Source of the DNA: Saprospiraceae bacterium
Lineage (GTDB): Bacteria > Bacteroidota > Bacteroidia > Chitinophagales > Saprospiraceae
Reading direction: 5' to 3'
DNA: 6,527 nt
Assembly: GCA_022842255.1 (NCBI GenBank)
Contig: JALHPW010000297.1
Location: forward strand, 1-6,527
Positions 1 through 6,098 of this stretch are shown here, one piece after another. The position numbers and the translations under genes are program-made. Each line of letters starts with the position of its first letter. Position 1 is the stretch's first letter. The notes beneath the pieces were generated by a model. The model was not told the DNA's origin. It saw only the letters and a list, made by a program, of their open reading frames with translations, and made no database searches.

Positions 1-1
1 C

Positions 2-301
2 GGCGCTGCGGGCAAGTATGGCAACAACCAAAACCTCGTCACCACCCTTTGTTCGAATGGTTCGGGTGGTACGCACGTTCGCTTGAGTTTCTCTGGGGCG
101 GATTTGTCGGCAGGGGATGTGCTTTGTTTTTACGACGGACCTACCGCGGCGGCGCCTTTGCTCGCCTGTGCCGCAGATTATCCTGCTGGTCAACCTTTTG
201 TGGTGCAGGCCACGGCCACCAATCCGAGCGGTTGTATCACGGTCACCTTTCAATCCGATGGCTCAGGCACAGGTACCGGTTGGGCGGCGGCGATTTCTTG
301 C
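2..301 (+). other. CUB-like domain, left edge cut by the window
   Basis: About 100 residues read as a CUB beta-sandwich. They open with a Y-G-N-N-Q-N segment like the Y-x-N-N start of CUB domains, followed by a strand ending in L-S-F-S, then G-D-x-L-C-F-Y-D-G, the typical CUB 'Y-D-G' edge. The domain closes with a T-V-T-F-x-S-D-G-S-G strand and turn, G-W-x-A, and a final I-S-C at 293-301. CUB domains are extracellular interaction modules and are common in Bacteroidota T9SS cargo. The first few residues of the fold are probably left of base 2. What precedes it, such as a signal peptide, more modules or a protease, cannot be seen. Confidence 0.72.
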
Positions 302-3300
302 GTGGCTTCTTGTCAGACGATTTTAGCCGACCTGGTGTCCACCAACCCGGCAATTGCCCCCGTAGATACCGGCTGGATTGACATTTGTCCGGGCGAACGG
401 GTGTTTTTTACCGGCGCGGGCATTTACCCGCAAAACAACTTTGCCTACGCACAGTCCGACTTTACCACCACCTTTGAATGGAATTTTGGCGATGGAGGCA
501 TTGCGTATGGTCCCAACACCTCGCACCGTTTCGATCAGCCGGGAGGGTATTATGTACAATTGTTGCTGACCGATACCCTCGGTTGCCGCAACAGCAATCT
601 GATCAGTCAACGTGTACGGGTAGCGCATCGGCCCGATTTCAACCTTGCGAGCGTTGCCCAAATTTGCGCTGGCGACACCTTGAACCTAAACGCAACAGTA
701 GATACTTCTATGGGGGGGACGACCCTTTCGGTCACCCCCATTACCGCCTCTTTTGATGTAGAAGCCAGTCGCTCCGACTCGCTTCCTTTGCCCGACGGTA
801 CAGGAGAATTGTACGAAACGAGCATCTTTTTGACCGAGTTTTCCCCTGGACAAATTCTGGTGAACGCCAACGACCTGGAGAGTATTTGCGTTACCATGGA
901 ACATTCCTGGATGCGGGACATTGAAATCACGCTCACTTGTCCCAGTGGTCAGAGTATTATTTTGCATGACCATCCGGGCAATTTTGGCGGGGAAGTGTAT
1001 CTGGGGGAACCGAACGACAACGACAACTTCAGCCCGGTGCCTGGTTTGGGCTATGACTATTGTTGGACACCCACCGCTACCAACCCGACCTGGATCGTGT
1101 ATGCCAATACCATTCTGGGCGGCAACACACTCCCGCCGGGCGATTACAGCACCTTCGACCCAATCAGCGACCTGGTGGGATGCCCGCTCAATGGGGAATG
1201 GACCATCGGGGTAGTGGATCTGTGGCCTGCCGATAATGGGTTTATTTTTAATTGGTCCATCAAGTTTGACGAAACCCTTTATCCCAACATTGAATCTTTC
1301 ACTCCGCAGTTTGTCAGTTGGAACTGGAACAACCACCCCTCCATCTTCTTTTCCACGATGGATAGCATTGCGGCATCGCCACAAAATGCTGGAACGGCGG
1401 GCTACACGTTTACGGTCAACGACGAATTTGGATGCTCCTGGGATACCTTGGTAAGTGTTGCTGTGCTCCCGCCAACGCACCCGGATTGTTATGTGTGTGC
1501 TACCAACTTCCCGGTTTTGCCAGATGCGAACATTTGTGTCGGCGAGTCCTTTAACATGAACGCCTCTTCGCTTTCCCCGGCAACCCAGGAGGTGCGCTTT
1601 GAGGCATTTCCTGATTATAGAATTGGCAATGCCAACCACCCACACAACAACCCCTATTTGTCGCCCATCGGAATCAATAGTCTGGGATATAACTTCCTAA
1701 GCATACCAACTCAGCAAATCACGTCGGTGTGTATGGACATCGAAACCGATTTCGCATCCGACTTGAATGTGTTCCTTCGCGCTCCAAACGGCCAGCAACT
1801 CATGCTCACCACGGGTAATGGGGGTGCGGGTGACAACTATAAGATTACCTGCTTCTCGCCCACGGCAACGGTGCCCATTGTGGGGCAAGCAGCGCCTTTC
1901 AACGGCACCTATATCCCGGAAGGAAACTGGAACACACTGGCTACCGCACCGGTCAATGGCGATTGGAGCCTCGTAGTTTCGGATGGGTTTGCGCCCGCCC
2001 AATTTGGCAAGGTCAAGTGGTGGAGTATTGGTTTTAACGCCCAAAACATTGTGACCTATGATTGGACCAATGCTGCATCACTCACCTGTGCAGATTGCCC
2101 CAATCCGTCCGCAAGCCCCACAGATACAACTACTTATGTGTTGACAGCTACCGACAATCACAACTGCGTACACACAGATACGGCCACTGTTTTTGTCAAC
2201 ACCTTTTTCCCGGCCCCTACCGGCTTGATTATTTTCCAATTGGGAAGTGGCAACATGACCTGGACTTGGAACGCCGTGCCCAATGCGTTGGGGTATGAGG
2301 TCAGCGTGGACAATGGCCCATGGGAGCCGTCCAACAACGGACCATTGTCGCACACCATTTCAGGGCTGGCGCCAGGTCAGTCCGTCACTATTTCGGTACG
2401 TTGCATACCACCAAGCAGTTGTACGCCTGAGGAAATCAGTGGTACAGCCGTTTTGCAGCCTTGCACCATGTTTGCCGACCTCTTTTCGATGTCGGGCGTG
2501 CTTTGTGATGGAGATTCCACAGGGTCTGCGACCCTTTCTGTTTCCAATGCCACTTCACCCGTTTTGTTCTATTTGGACGGGATCAGCACCCCTTTTCCCA
2601 ATGGCGACTTTATCAATGTGTTGAGCCAGGGGCCACATTCGGTGATTGTTTTGGATGCGATGGGTTGCCGAGACACCGTAAATTTTACGATAAGTGCTCC
2701 GCCTCCAATCAGCTTGACCGCTACGGGGACCCCTGTTTTGTGTAACGGGGACAATTCAGGGACGGTATCGGTAATTGGAACGGGCGGCACCGGGAATATC
2801 GGCTTTCTTTGGCGTGATTGCCTCGGCGGACCAAGCGTGGGTGGAGCCATGCTCATAGATTTATTCGCTGGTTGTTACATGGTTACCGCTACCGATGCAA
2901 ATGGGTGCACCGCAAGCGATACGGTTTCTATCTCGGAACCCTTGCCCTATGTTTTTAACATTGCCCAGGATTCGGTATCCTGCGCGGGACGCTCGGATGG
3001 AAGTGCGAGTATTGTGGTGAGTGGGGGCACCACTCCCTATACCTATCTTTGGGACAACGGCTCAACCTCGGACACTGCAATCAACCTGGATGCAGATTTT
3101 CACTTTGTAACGGTAACGGATGCCAATTCGTGCGCAGCTACCACTTTCATACAAGTGCTTGAACCTGTTGTGTTTATGATTGACAGCACCCAGTCTCAGT
3201 TTGCCACCTGTTTTGGTGGGAACAATGGGACGGCCACAGTCTATTCATCAGGCGGAACCATACCTTACCAATATCAGTGGGATGATTCGGCCAATCAGAC

Positions 3301-6046
3301 CACTCAAAAAGCCCTTTCGCTCATCGCTGGAACTTATACTGTGATTGTAAGCGATGTCAATGGTTGCACAGACCAGGCTTCGGTGACAGTGACCTCTCCT
3401 CCACAAATTGTGGTCAATTTCACCAATGTTTCGGGTGAAATCTGCGCAGGCGATTGTCTTGGGCAGGCTACGGTCGACCCAAGCGGTGGGGTAGGAGGGT
3501 ACCAGTATGATTGGCAAGACCCAAATATTCCAGCGGGTGTGCAAACCGTCACAGGGCTGTGTCCGGGAAGTTATCGGGTCACGGTAGAGGATGCCAACGG
3601 TTGCACCGAAGTCAACCAAGTGTTGATTGATGCCGCGGTGCCCCTCGATGTTCACTTTGACGGTGTTCCTCCTTCTTGCTCCGGTTTTCAGGATGGCTCT
3701 ATTGATACAGAGGTGTCGGGCGGGAGTACGCCTTACCAGTTCCTTTGGAGCAACGGCAGTACCGATGCCGATTTGCAAAACCTGCCTTGCGGTCAACACT
3801 TTTTGACCCTCACGGATGGGGCGGGTTGTGTAAAAAACTACACGGTCACCTTGGATTGTCCGCAAACCATCAGCATCATAAGTATCAACCAACAATCCGT
3901 CCAATGTTTCGGGGGGAATAATGGGTCCATCACCGTCATGGCCCAGGGCGGCACCTTGCCTTATTCCTATTTGTGGAATGATGCGATGTCTCAGACCACT
4001 GCTACGGCCCAAAACCTTGTTGCAGGTACTTACACCGTGACCATAAGTGACGACAACGGATGTAGCGTCACGGCTTCCGAGACCGTAACCCAGCCCACAC
4101 TACTACAGGCCAGCACCACACATACCGATGTGTCTTGTCTGAATTTTGGGGATGGAACCGCTACAGTCACCGCAATCGGTGGCGTCGAACCCTACGCTTA
4201 TAGCTGGGGCGCGGCAGGCACCAGCCAAACCATAAGCAACCTGGCGGCGGGCACCTTTTTTGTCACCGTTACGGATGCCAATTCATGCACCGCTACGTCT
4301 TCAGCCACACTTTCACAACCAACCACACCGATTACTGTCATTGCTACGCAAACCCGTTTTGCTTGCTATGGGGAAAGTGATGGACAAGCATCGGTTTCGG
4401 CCAGTGGAAGCAACGGTGCGCCGTTTAATTTTATCTGGAGCAATGGACAAACGGGCGGCGGCGCCTCCAACTTGGCAACGGGGCTCTACACCGTCACGGC
4501 TACCGATTCCAAAGGCTGTACAGGCACACAAATCGTTGTTATTCAAGAGCTTGACAGCATTGCTGTAAAAATTGCCTATGCGCCTCCCACCTGCGCTGGA
4601 TATGCCGATGGGGTTGTGGGGATTGTTTTGATCGAAGGTGGACTGGGTATGGGCGACTCTCTGCTTTACAATTATCAATGGAGCTTGCCGGGCACCCCGA
4701 ACGCCACACTGGTGAGCGGTTTTGCGGCGGGGCAATATGCTTTGACGGTTACGGACTTCCAGGGCTGTATTGGCAAACTGAATTTTGAAGTAGTGGCGCC
4801 AGCAGCAGTAACCTTGACTTTGGAACAGGAAAACGTGTCCTGTTTTGGTTTTTCGGATGGTTTGGCCATGGTTACGGGGATTCAAAATGCTGTAGGTGCA
4901 GTCAATTATCAATGGAGCAACAATGAAAGTACCCCACAAATCGACAGCTTGCCTTTTGGCGTTTACAACCTGACCGCCACCGATTCCAAAGGCTGCACGG
5001 CGGTTGCGGTGGCCAATATACAGCAGCCTGATGCCCTTGAATTGACCTTTGACCTGCAGCCGCTTATTTGCGCTGGGGACAGCAATGCGACCATTGAAGC
5101 CATGGTGGTGGGGGGCACGCCGGGCTATACCTACCAATGGGCCAATGGCGCCACCGTTGCCGACCTTAACAACCTTGGCCCGGGCACTTACAGCCTACAA
5201 ATTACCGATGATAACGGTTGCGTCATCTCCGATTCTGTTCTGGTAGAGCAGCCAAATGCCATGGTAGTAACCCTCGAAAAGGTTGAGCCTGAATGCGCTG
5301 GCGGACAAGATGGCCGGATTCGGGTGCTGGTTTCTGGGGGCAAAACGCCCTATCGTTACAGTTTGAATGGGGGGCCATTCGGCGGTAGTAGTGTGTTTAT
5401 CGCTTTGGGGGCAGGTACCTATACCGTACAGGTTCGAGACGCAAATGGTTGTATTGCAAGTGCCGGCACAACACTCCCCCAACCGCCTGCGGTAGAGGTG
5501 TATGTTGGTATTGATACAACCCTGGTTTTGGGCGACAGCCTGCTGCTCTCCCCGCTGGTGAACTATGCGGTGGGGCTGACTACTTTTGAATGGACAAGCG
5601 TGCTGGTGGATAGTTTCACTTGCGCAGATTTGCCCGATTGTGAGGAAATTTGGGTAAATCCCGGCTTCACCAATACCTATCGGTTGAAGGTCACGGACGC
5701 AAAGGGTTGTATGGGTACGGATGAGATTCGGGTGACCGTGGAAAAACCACGTGGGGTGTATGTGCCCACCGGTTTTACGCCGAACGGGGATTTAGAAAAC
5801 GACTTTTTGGTGGTGCACGGAAAAACCAGGCAGGTGCGTAAAGTGTTGGTTTTCAAAGTGTTCGACCGCTGGGGAGAATTGCTCTACGAAGACCGGAACT
5901 TTGATGTGAACGACACTGCCCGGGGATGGGACGGCACGTTCAGGGGGCAGCCCAGCGATCCCGGCGTATATGTTTGGCTTTTGGAGGCGGAATACCTGGA
6001 TGGGCAAATTGAATTGCAGAAAGGAAATGTAACGCTCATTCGCTGA
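2..6046 (+). CDS. Giant T9SS-exported SprB-repeat adhesin with CUB, PKD, P-like and FN3 domains (5'-partial)
   Basis: This is the C-terminal 2014 residues of a very large surface or secreted protein, probably an adhesin. The frame is open from base 2 to the TGA at 6044-6046. A TTG at 83 is not a credible start because CUB-type sequence continues upstream of it, so the real start and signal peptide are outside the window. Domains in visible residue numbers: CUB 1-100; PKD about 115-207; two P-like plus Ig/PKD-like supermodules 221-490 and 511-732; FN3-like 738-820; thirteen SprB repeats 825-1828; Ig/PKD-like 1829-1916; CHU_C type B sorting domain 1917-2014. In this family the C-terminal domain directs T9SS export from periplasm to surface. 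No catalytic motif or membrane helix is visible. The repeats resemble those of gliding adhesin SprB, but the architecture as a whole is not SprB's, so gliding is not implied. A structural or cell-cell adhesion role is inference. Confidence 0.93.
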   Translation, partial: GAAGKYGNNQNLVTTLCSNGSGGTHVRLSFSGADLSAGDVLCFYDGPTAAAPLLACAADYPAGQPFVVQATATNPSGCITVTFQSDGSGTGTGWAAAISCVASCQTILADLVSTNPAIAPVDTGWIDICPGERVFFTGAGIYPQNNFAYAQSDFTTTFEWNFGDGGIAYGPNTSHRFDQPGGYYVQLLLTDTLGCRNSNLISQRVRVAHRPDFNLASVAQICAGDTLNLNATVDTSMGGTTLSVTPITASFDVEASRSDSLPLPDGTGELYETSIFLTEFSPGQILVNANDLESICVTMEHSWMRDIEITLTCPSGQSIILHDHPGNFGGEVYLGEPNDNDNFSPVPGLGYDYCWTPTATNPTWIVYANTILGGNTLPPGDYSTFDPISDLVGCPLNGEWTIGVVDLWPADNGFIFNWSIKFDETLYPNIESFTPQFVSWNWNNHPSIFFSTMDSIAASPQNAGTAGYTFTVNDEFGCSWDTLVSVAVLPPTHPDCYVCATNFPVLPDANICVGESFNMNASSLSPATQEVRFEAFPDYRIGNANHPHNNPYLSPIGINSLGYNFLSIPTQQITSVCMDIETDFASDLNVFLRAPNGQQLMLTTGNGGAGDNYKITCFSPTATVPIVGQAAPFNGTYIPEGNWNTLATAPVNGDWSLVVSDGFAPAQFGKVKWWSIGFNAQNIVTYDWTNAASLTCADCPNPSASPTDTTTYVLTATDNHNCVHTDTATVFVNTFFPAPTGLIIFQLGSGNMTWTWNAVPNALGYEVSVDNGPWEPSNNGPLSHTISGLAPGQSVTISVRCIPPSSCTPEEISGTAVLQPCTMFADLFSMSGVLCDGDSTGSATLSVSNATSPVLFYLDGISTPFPNGDFINVLSQGPHSVIVLDAMGCRDTVNFTISAPPPISLTATGTPVLCNGDNSGTVSVIGTGGTGNIGFLWRDCLGGPSVGGAMLIDLFAGCYMVTATDANGCTASDTVSISEPLPYVFNIAQDSVSCAGRSDGSASIVVSGGTTPYTYLWDNGSTSDTAINLDADFHFVTVTDANSCAATTFIQVLEPVVFMIDSTQSQFATCFGGNNGTATVYSSGGTIPYQYQWDDSANQTTQKALSLIAGTYTVIVSDVNGCTDQASVTVTSPPQIVVNFTNVSGEICAGDCLGQATVDPSGGVGGYQYDWQDPNIPAGVQTVTGLCPGSYRVTVEDANGCTEVNQVLIDAAVPLDVHFDGVPPSCSGFQDGSIDTEVSGGSTPYQFLWSNGSTDADLQNLPCGQHFLTLTDGAGCVKNYTVTLDCPQTISIISINQQSVQCFGGNNGSITVMAQGGTLPYSYLWNDAMSQTTATAQNLVAGTYTVTISDDNGCSVTASETVTQPTLLQASTTHTDVSCLNFGDGTATVTAIGGVEPYAYSWGAAGTSQTISNLAAGTFFVTVTDANSCTATSSATLSQPTTPITVIATQTRFACYGESDGQASVSASGSNGAPFNFIWSNGQTGGGASNLATGLYTVTATDSKGCTGTQIVVIQELDSIAVKIAYAPPTCAGYADGVVGIVLIEGGLGMGDSLLYNYQWSLPGTPNATLVSGFAAGQYALTVTDFQGCIGKLNFEVVAPAAVTLTLEQENVSCFGFSDGLAMVTGIQNAVGAVNYQWSNNESTPQIDSLPFGVYNLTATDSKGCTAVAVANIQQPDALELTFDLQPLICAGDSNATIEAMVVGGTPGYTYQWANGATVADLNNLGPGTYSLQITDDNGCVISDSVLVEQPNAMVVTLEKVEPECAGGQDGRIRVLVSGGKTPYRYSLNGGPFGGSSVFIALGAGTYTVQVRDANGCIASAGTTLPQPPAVEVYVGIDTTLVLGDSLLLSPLVNYAVGLTTFEWTSVLVDSFTCADLPDCEEIWVNPGFTNTYRLKVTDAKGCMGTDEIRVTVEKPRGVYVPTGFTPNGDLENDFLVVHGKTRQVRKVLVFKVFDRWGELLYEDRNFDVNDTARGWDGTFRGQPSDPGVYVWLLEAEYLDGQIELQKGNVTLIR
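344..622 (+). other. PKD domain
   Basis: A polycystic-kidney-disease type beta-sandwich of about 93 residues. It carries the diagnostic W-N-F-G-D-G motif at 479-496, then a G-x-x-x-x-H-x-F-D-x-P-G-G-Y-Y-V stretch matching the PKD 'H-x-F-x-x-x-G-x-Y-x-V' core, and a closing L-T-D-x-x-G-C strand. PKD domains act as extracellular spacers or carbohydrate/protein-binding modules. Boundaries are approximate; the motif itself is unambiguous. Confidence 0.8.
662..1471 (+). other. Supermodule A: ICAGD linker, P-like domain, Ig/PKD-like domain
   Basis: The module starts with an I-C-A-G-D linker at 662-676. A domain like the proprotein-convertase P (P/Homo B) domain covers about 881-1273. Its signs are I-C-V-T-M-E-H-S-W with D-I-E-I-T-L near the start, then C-P-S-G-Q before a hydrophobic strand, and at the end N-G-E-W-T-I-G-V-V-D followed by W-S-I-K-F. 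An Ig/PKD-like domain (about 1274-1471) follows, with Y-T-F-T-V-N-D-E-F-G-C. P domains usually sit next to subtilisin/kexin proteases, but they also occur as stand-alone modules in bacterial exported proteins. No protease catalytic motif is visible here. Confidence 0.65.
1532..2197 (+). other. Supermodule B: second ICVGE linker, P-like domain, Ig/PKD-like domain
   Basis: This is a diverged second copy of the preceding module order. An I-C-V-G-E linker lies at 1532-1546. A P-like domain (about 1718-2038) has V-C-M-D-I-E, D-L-N-V-F-L-R-A-P-N-G-Q, then N-G-D-W-S-L-V-V-S-D and W-W-S-I-G-F, aligning with the same landmarks in copy A. The closing Ig/PKD-like domain (about 2051-2197) has a C-A-D-C pair, then S-P-T-D-T-T-T-Y-V-L-T-A-T-D, a form common in Bacteroidota T9SS cargo. 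Identity to copy A looks low outside the landmarks, so any duplication is old. The domain call rests on motif reading only. Confidence 0.62.
2213..2461 (+). other. Fibronectin type III-like domain
   Basis: About 83 residues with FN3 landmarks: an opening A-P-T-G-L, W-T-W-N-A-V-P-N-A-L-G-Y-E-V (the W-x-x-x-x-x-A-x-x-Y-x-V core), a mid-domain I-S-G-L-A-P-G-Q-S-V (the loop before the F strand), and V-R-C-I-P-P near the end. FN3 modules are extracellular spacers or adhesion domains. It sits exactly between the P-like supermodules and the SprB repeat array. Confidence 0.75.
2474..5485 (+). repeat. Array of thirteen SprB-type protein repeats
   Basis: Thirteen head-to-tail units, with starts at 2474, 2708, 2942, 3167, 3404, 3644, 3866, 4097, 4322, 4550, 4805, 5030 and 5255. 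Lengths are 78, 78, 75, 79, 80, 74, 77, 75, 76, 85, 75, 75 and 77 residues. The consensus is C-x-G-x-x-x-G near the start, G-G-x-x-P-Y-x-Y-x-W in the middle, L-x-x-G-x-Y-x-V-x-V-x-D-x-x-G-C towards the end, and usually a closing proline. Every unit keeps the two framing cysteines. Units 1 and 13 lack the central tryptophan and carry a Y-L-D-G or S-L-N-G-G segment instead. Units 2, 5 and 6 have an additional cysteine pair, and unit 10 has an insertion of about 9 residues. The DNA of the units is well diverged, with only short exact matches. The array probably forms an extended beta-sandwich stalk. Confidence 0.92.
5486..5749 (+). other. Ig/PKD-like domain linking repeats to the sorting domain
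   Basis: About 88 residues between the last SprB unit and the C-terminal sorting domain. They read as a beta-sandwich: I-D-T-T-L-V-L-G-D-S-L-L-L near the start, F-E-W-T in the middle, a T-C-A-D...C segment, then N-P-G-F-T-N-T-Y-R-L-K-V-T-D-A-K-G-C. The same T-C-A-D...C then P-x-x-T-x-T-Y-x-L-x-x-T-D order appears in the Ig/PKD-like end of supermodule B. Modules of this kind commonly precede the CHU_C domain in Bacteroidota exported proteins. Confidence 0.6.
5750..6043 (+). other. Gliding-motility-associated C-terminal domain (T9SS type B sorting signal, CHU_C)
   Basis: The last 98 residues match the TIGR04131/CHU_C pattern: V-P-T-G-F-T-P-N-G-D-x-x-N-D near the start, then V-F-D-R-W-G-E-L-L-Y, G-W-D-G-T-F-x-G, P-G-V-Y-V-W and a final K-G-x-V-T-L-I-R ending on arginine. 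In Flavobacterium johnsoniae this domain class (type B) targets proteins such as SprB to the T9SS, and export depends on a PorP/SprF-family partner. It is complete, followed directly by the stop codon, and is the strongest single clue to both the organism group and the location of the protein. Confidence 0.95.
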
Positions 6047-6098
6047 TTAGACCGCCTATTCAATCAAGCGTAGGAAATATCCCAATATCTCAACACAC
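6047..6098. other. Intergenic gap, no recognisable signal
   Basis: Fifty-two bases separate the two genes. I see no stem followed by a T-run that would make an intrinsic terminator, no TAnnTTTG-type Bacteroidota -7 promoter element, and no purine-rich Shine-Dalgarno sequence close to the downstream ATG. Weak or absent Shine-Dalgarno sites are usual in Bacteroidota. Co-transcription of the two genes is possible but cannot be decided from the sequence. Confidence 0.6.

Noticed and set aside
712..718. Run of seven G bases inside the adhesin gene, a possible slippage or phase-variation site
   Set aside because: The run encodes M-G-G-T in an intact frame that continues for almost 1,800 codons. 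Seven bases is short for a contingency tract, and similar G6 runs occur elsewhere (around 3911 and 5111), so composition explains it.
686..1645. Long open frame on the - strand (319 codons)
   Set aside because: It is antisense to a + strand region with clear P-domain and Ig-like motifs. The translation is rich in Arg, Gly and Val with no recognisable domain, as expected for a shadow frame.
3248..4012. Long open frame on the - strand (254 codons)
   Set aside because: It is a shadow of SprB units 4-7. Its internal near-repeats only mirror the sense-strand repeats.
4313..5137. Long open frame on the - strand (274 codons)
   Set aside because: It lies opposite SprB units 8-12, has no recognisable domain and is explained by the codon use of the real gene.
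2474..5485. Repeat array read as a DNA-level tandem repeat or CRISPR-like array
   Set aside because: Units are 222-255 bases long, well diverged in DNA, in frame and conserved only as protein motifs. There is no constant direct repeat with unique spacers.
6073..6082. Imperfect palindrome ggaaatatcc in the gap between the genes
   Set aside because: Only 8 of 10 bases pair, there is no loop or T-run, and it is too short to call an operator or terminator.
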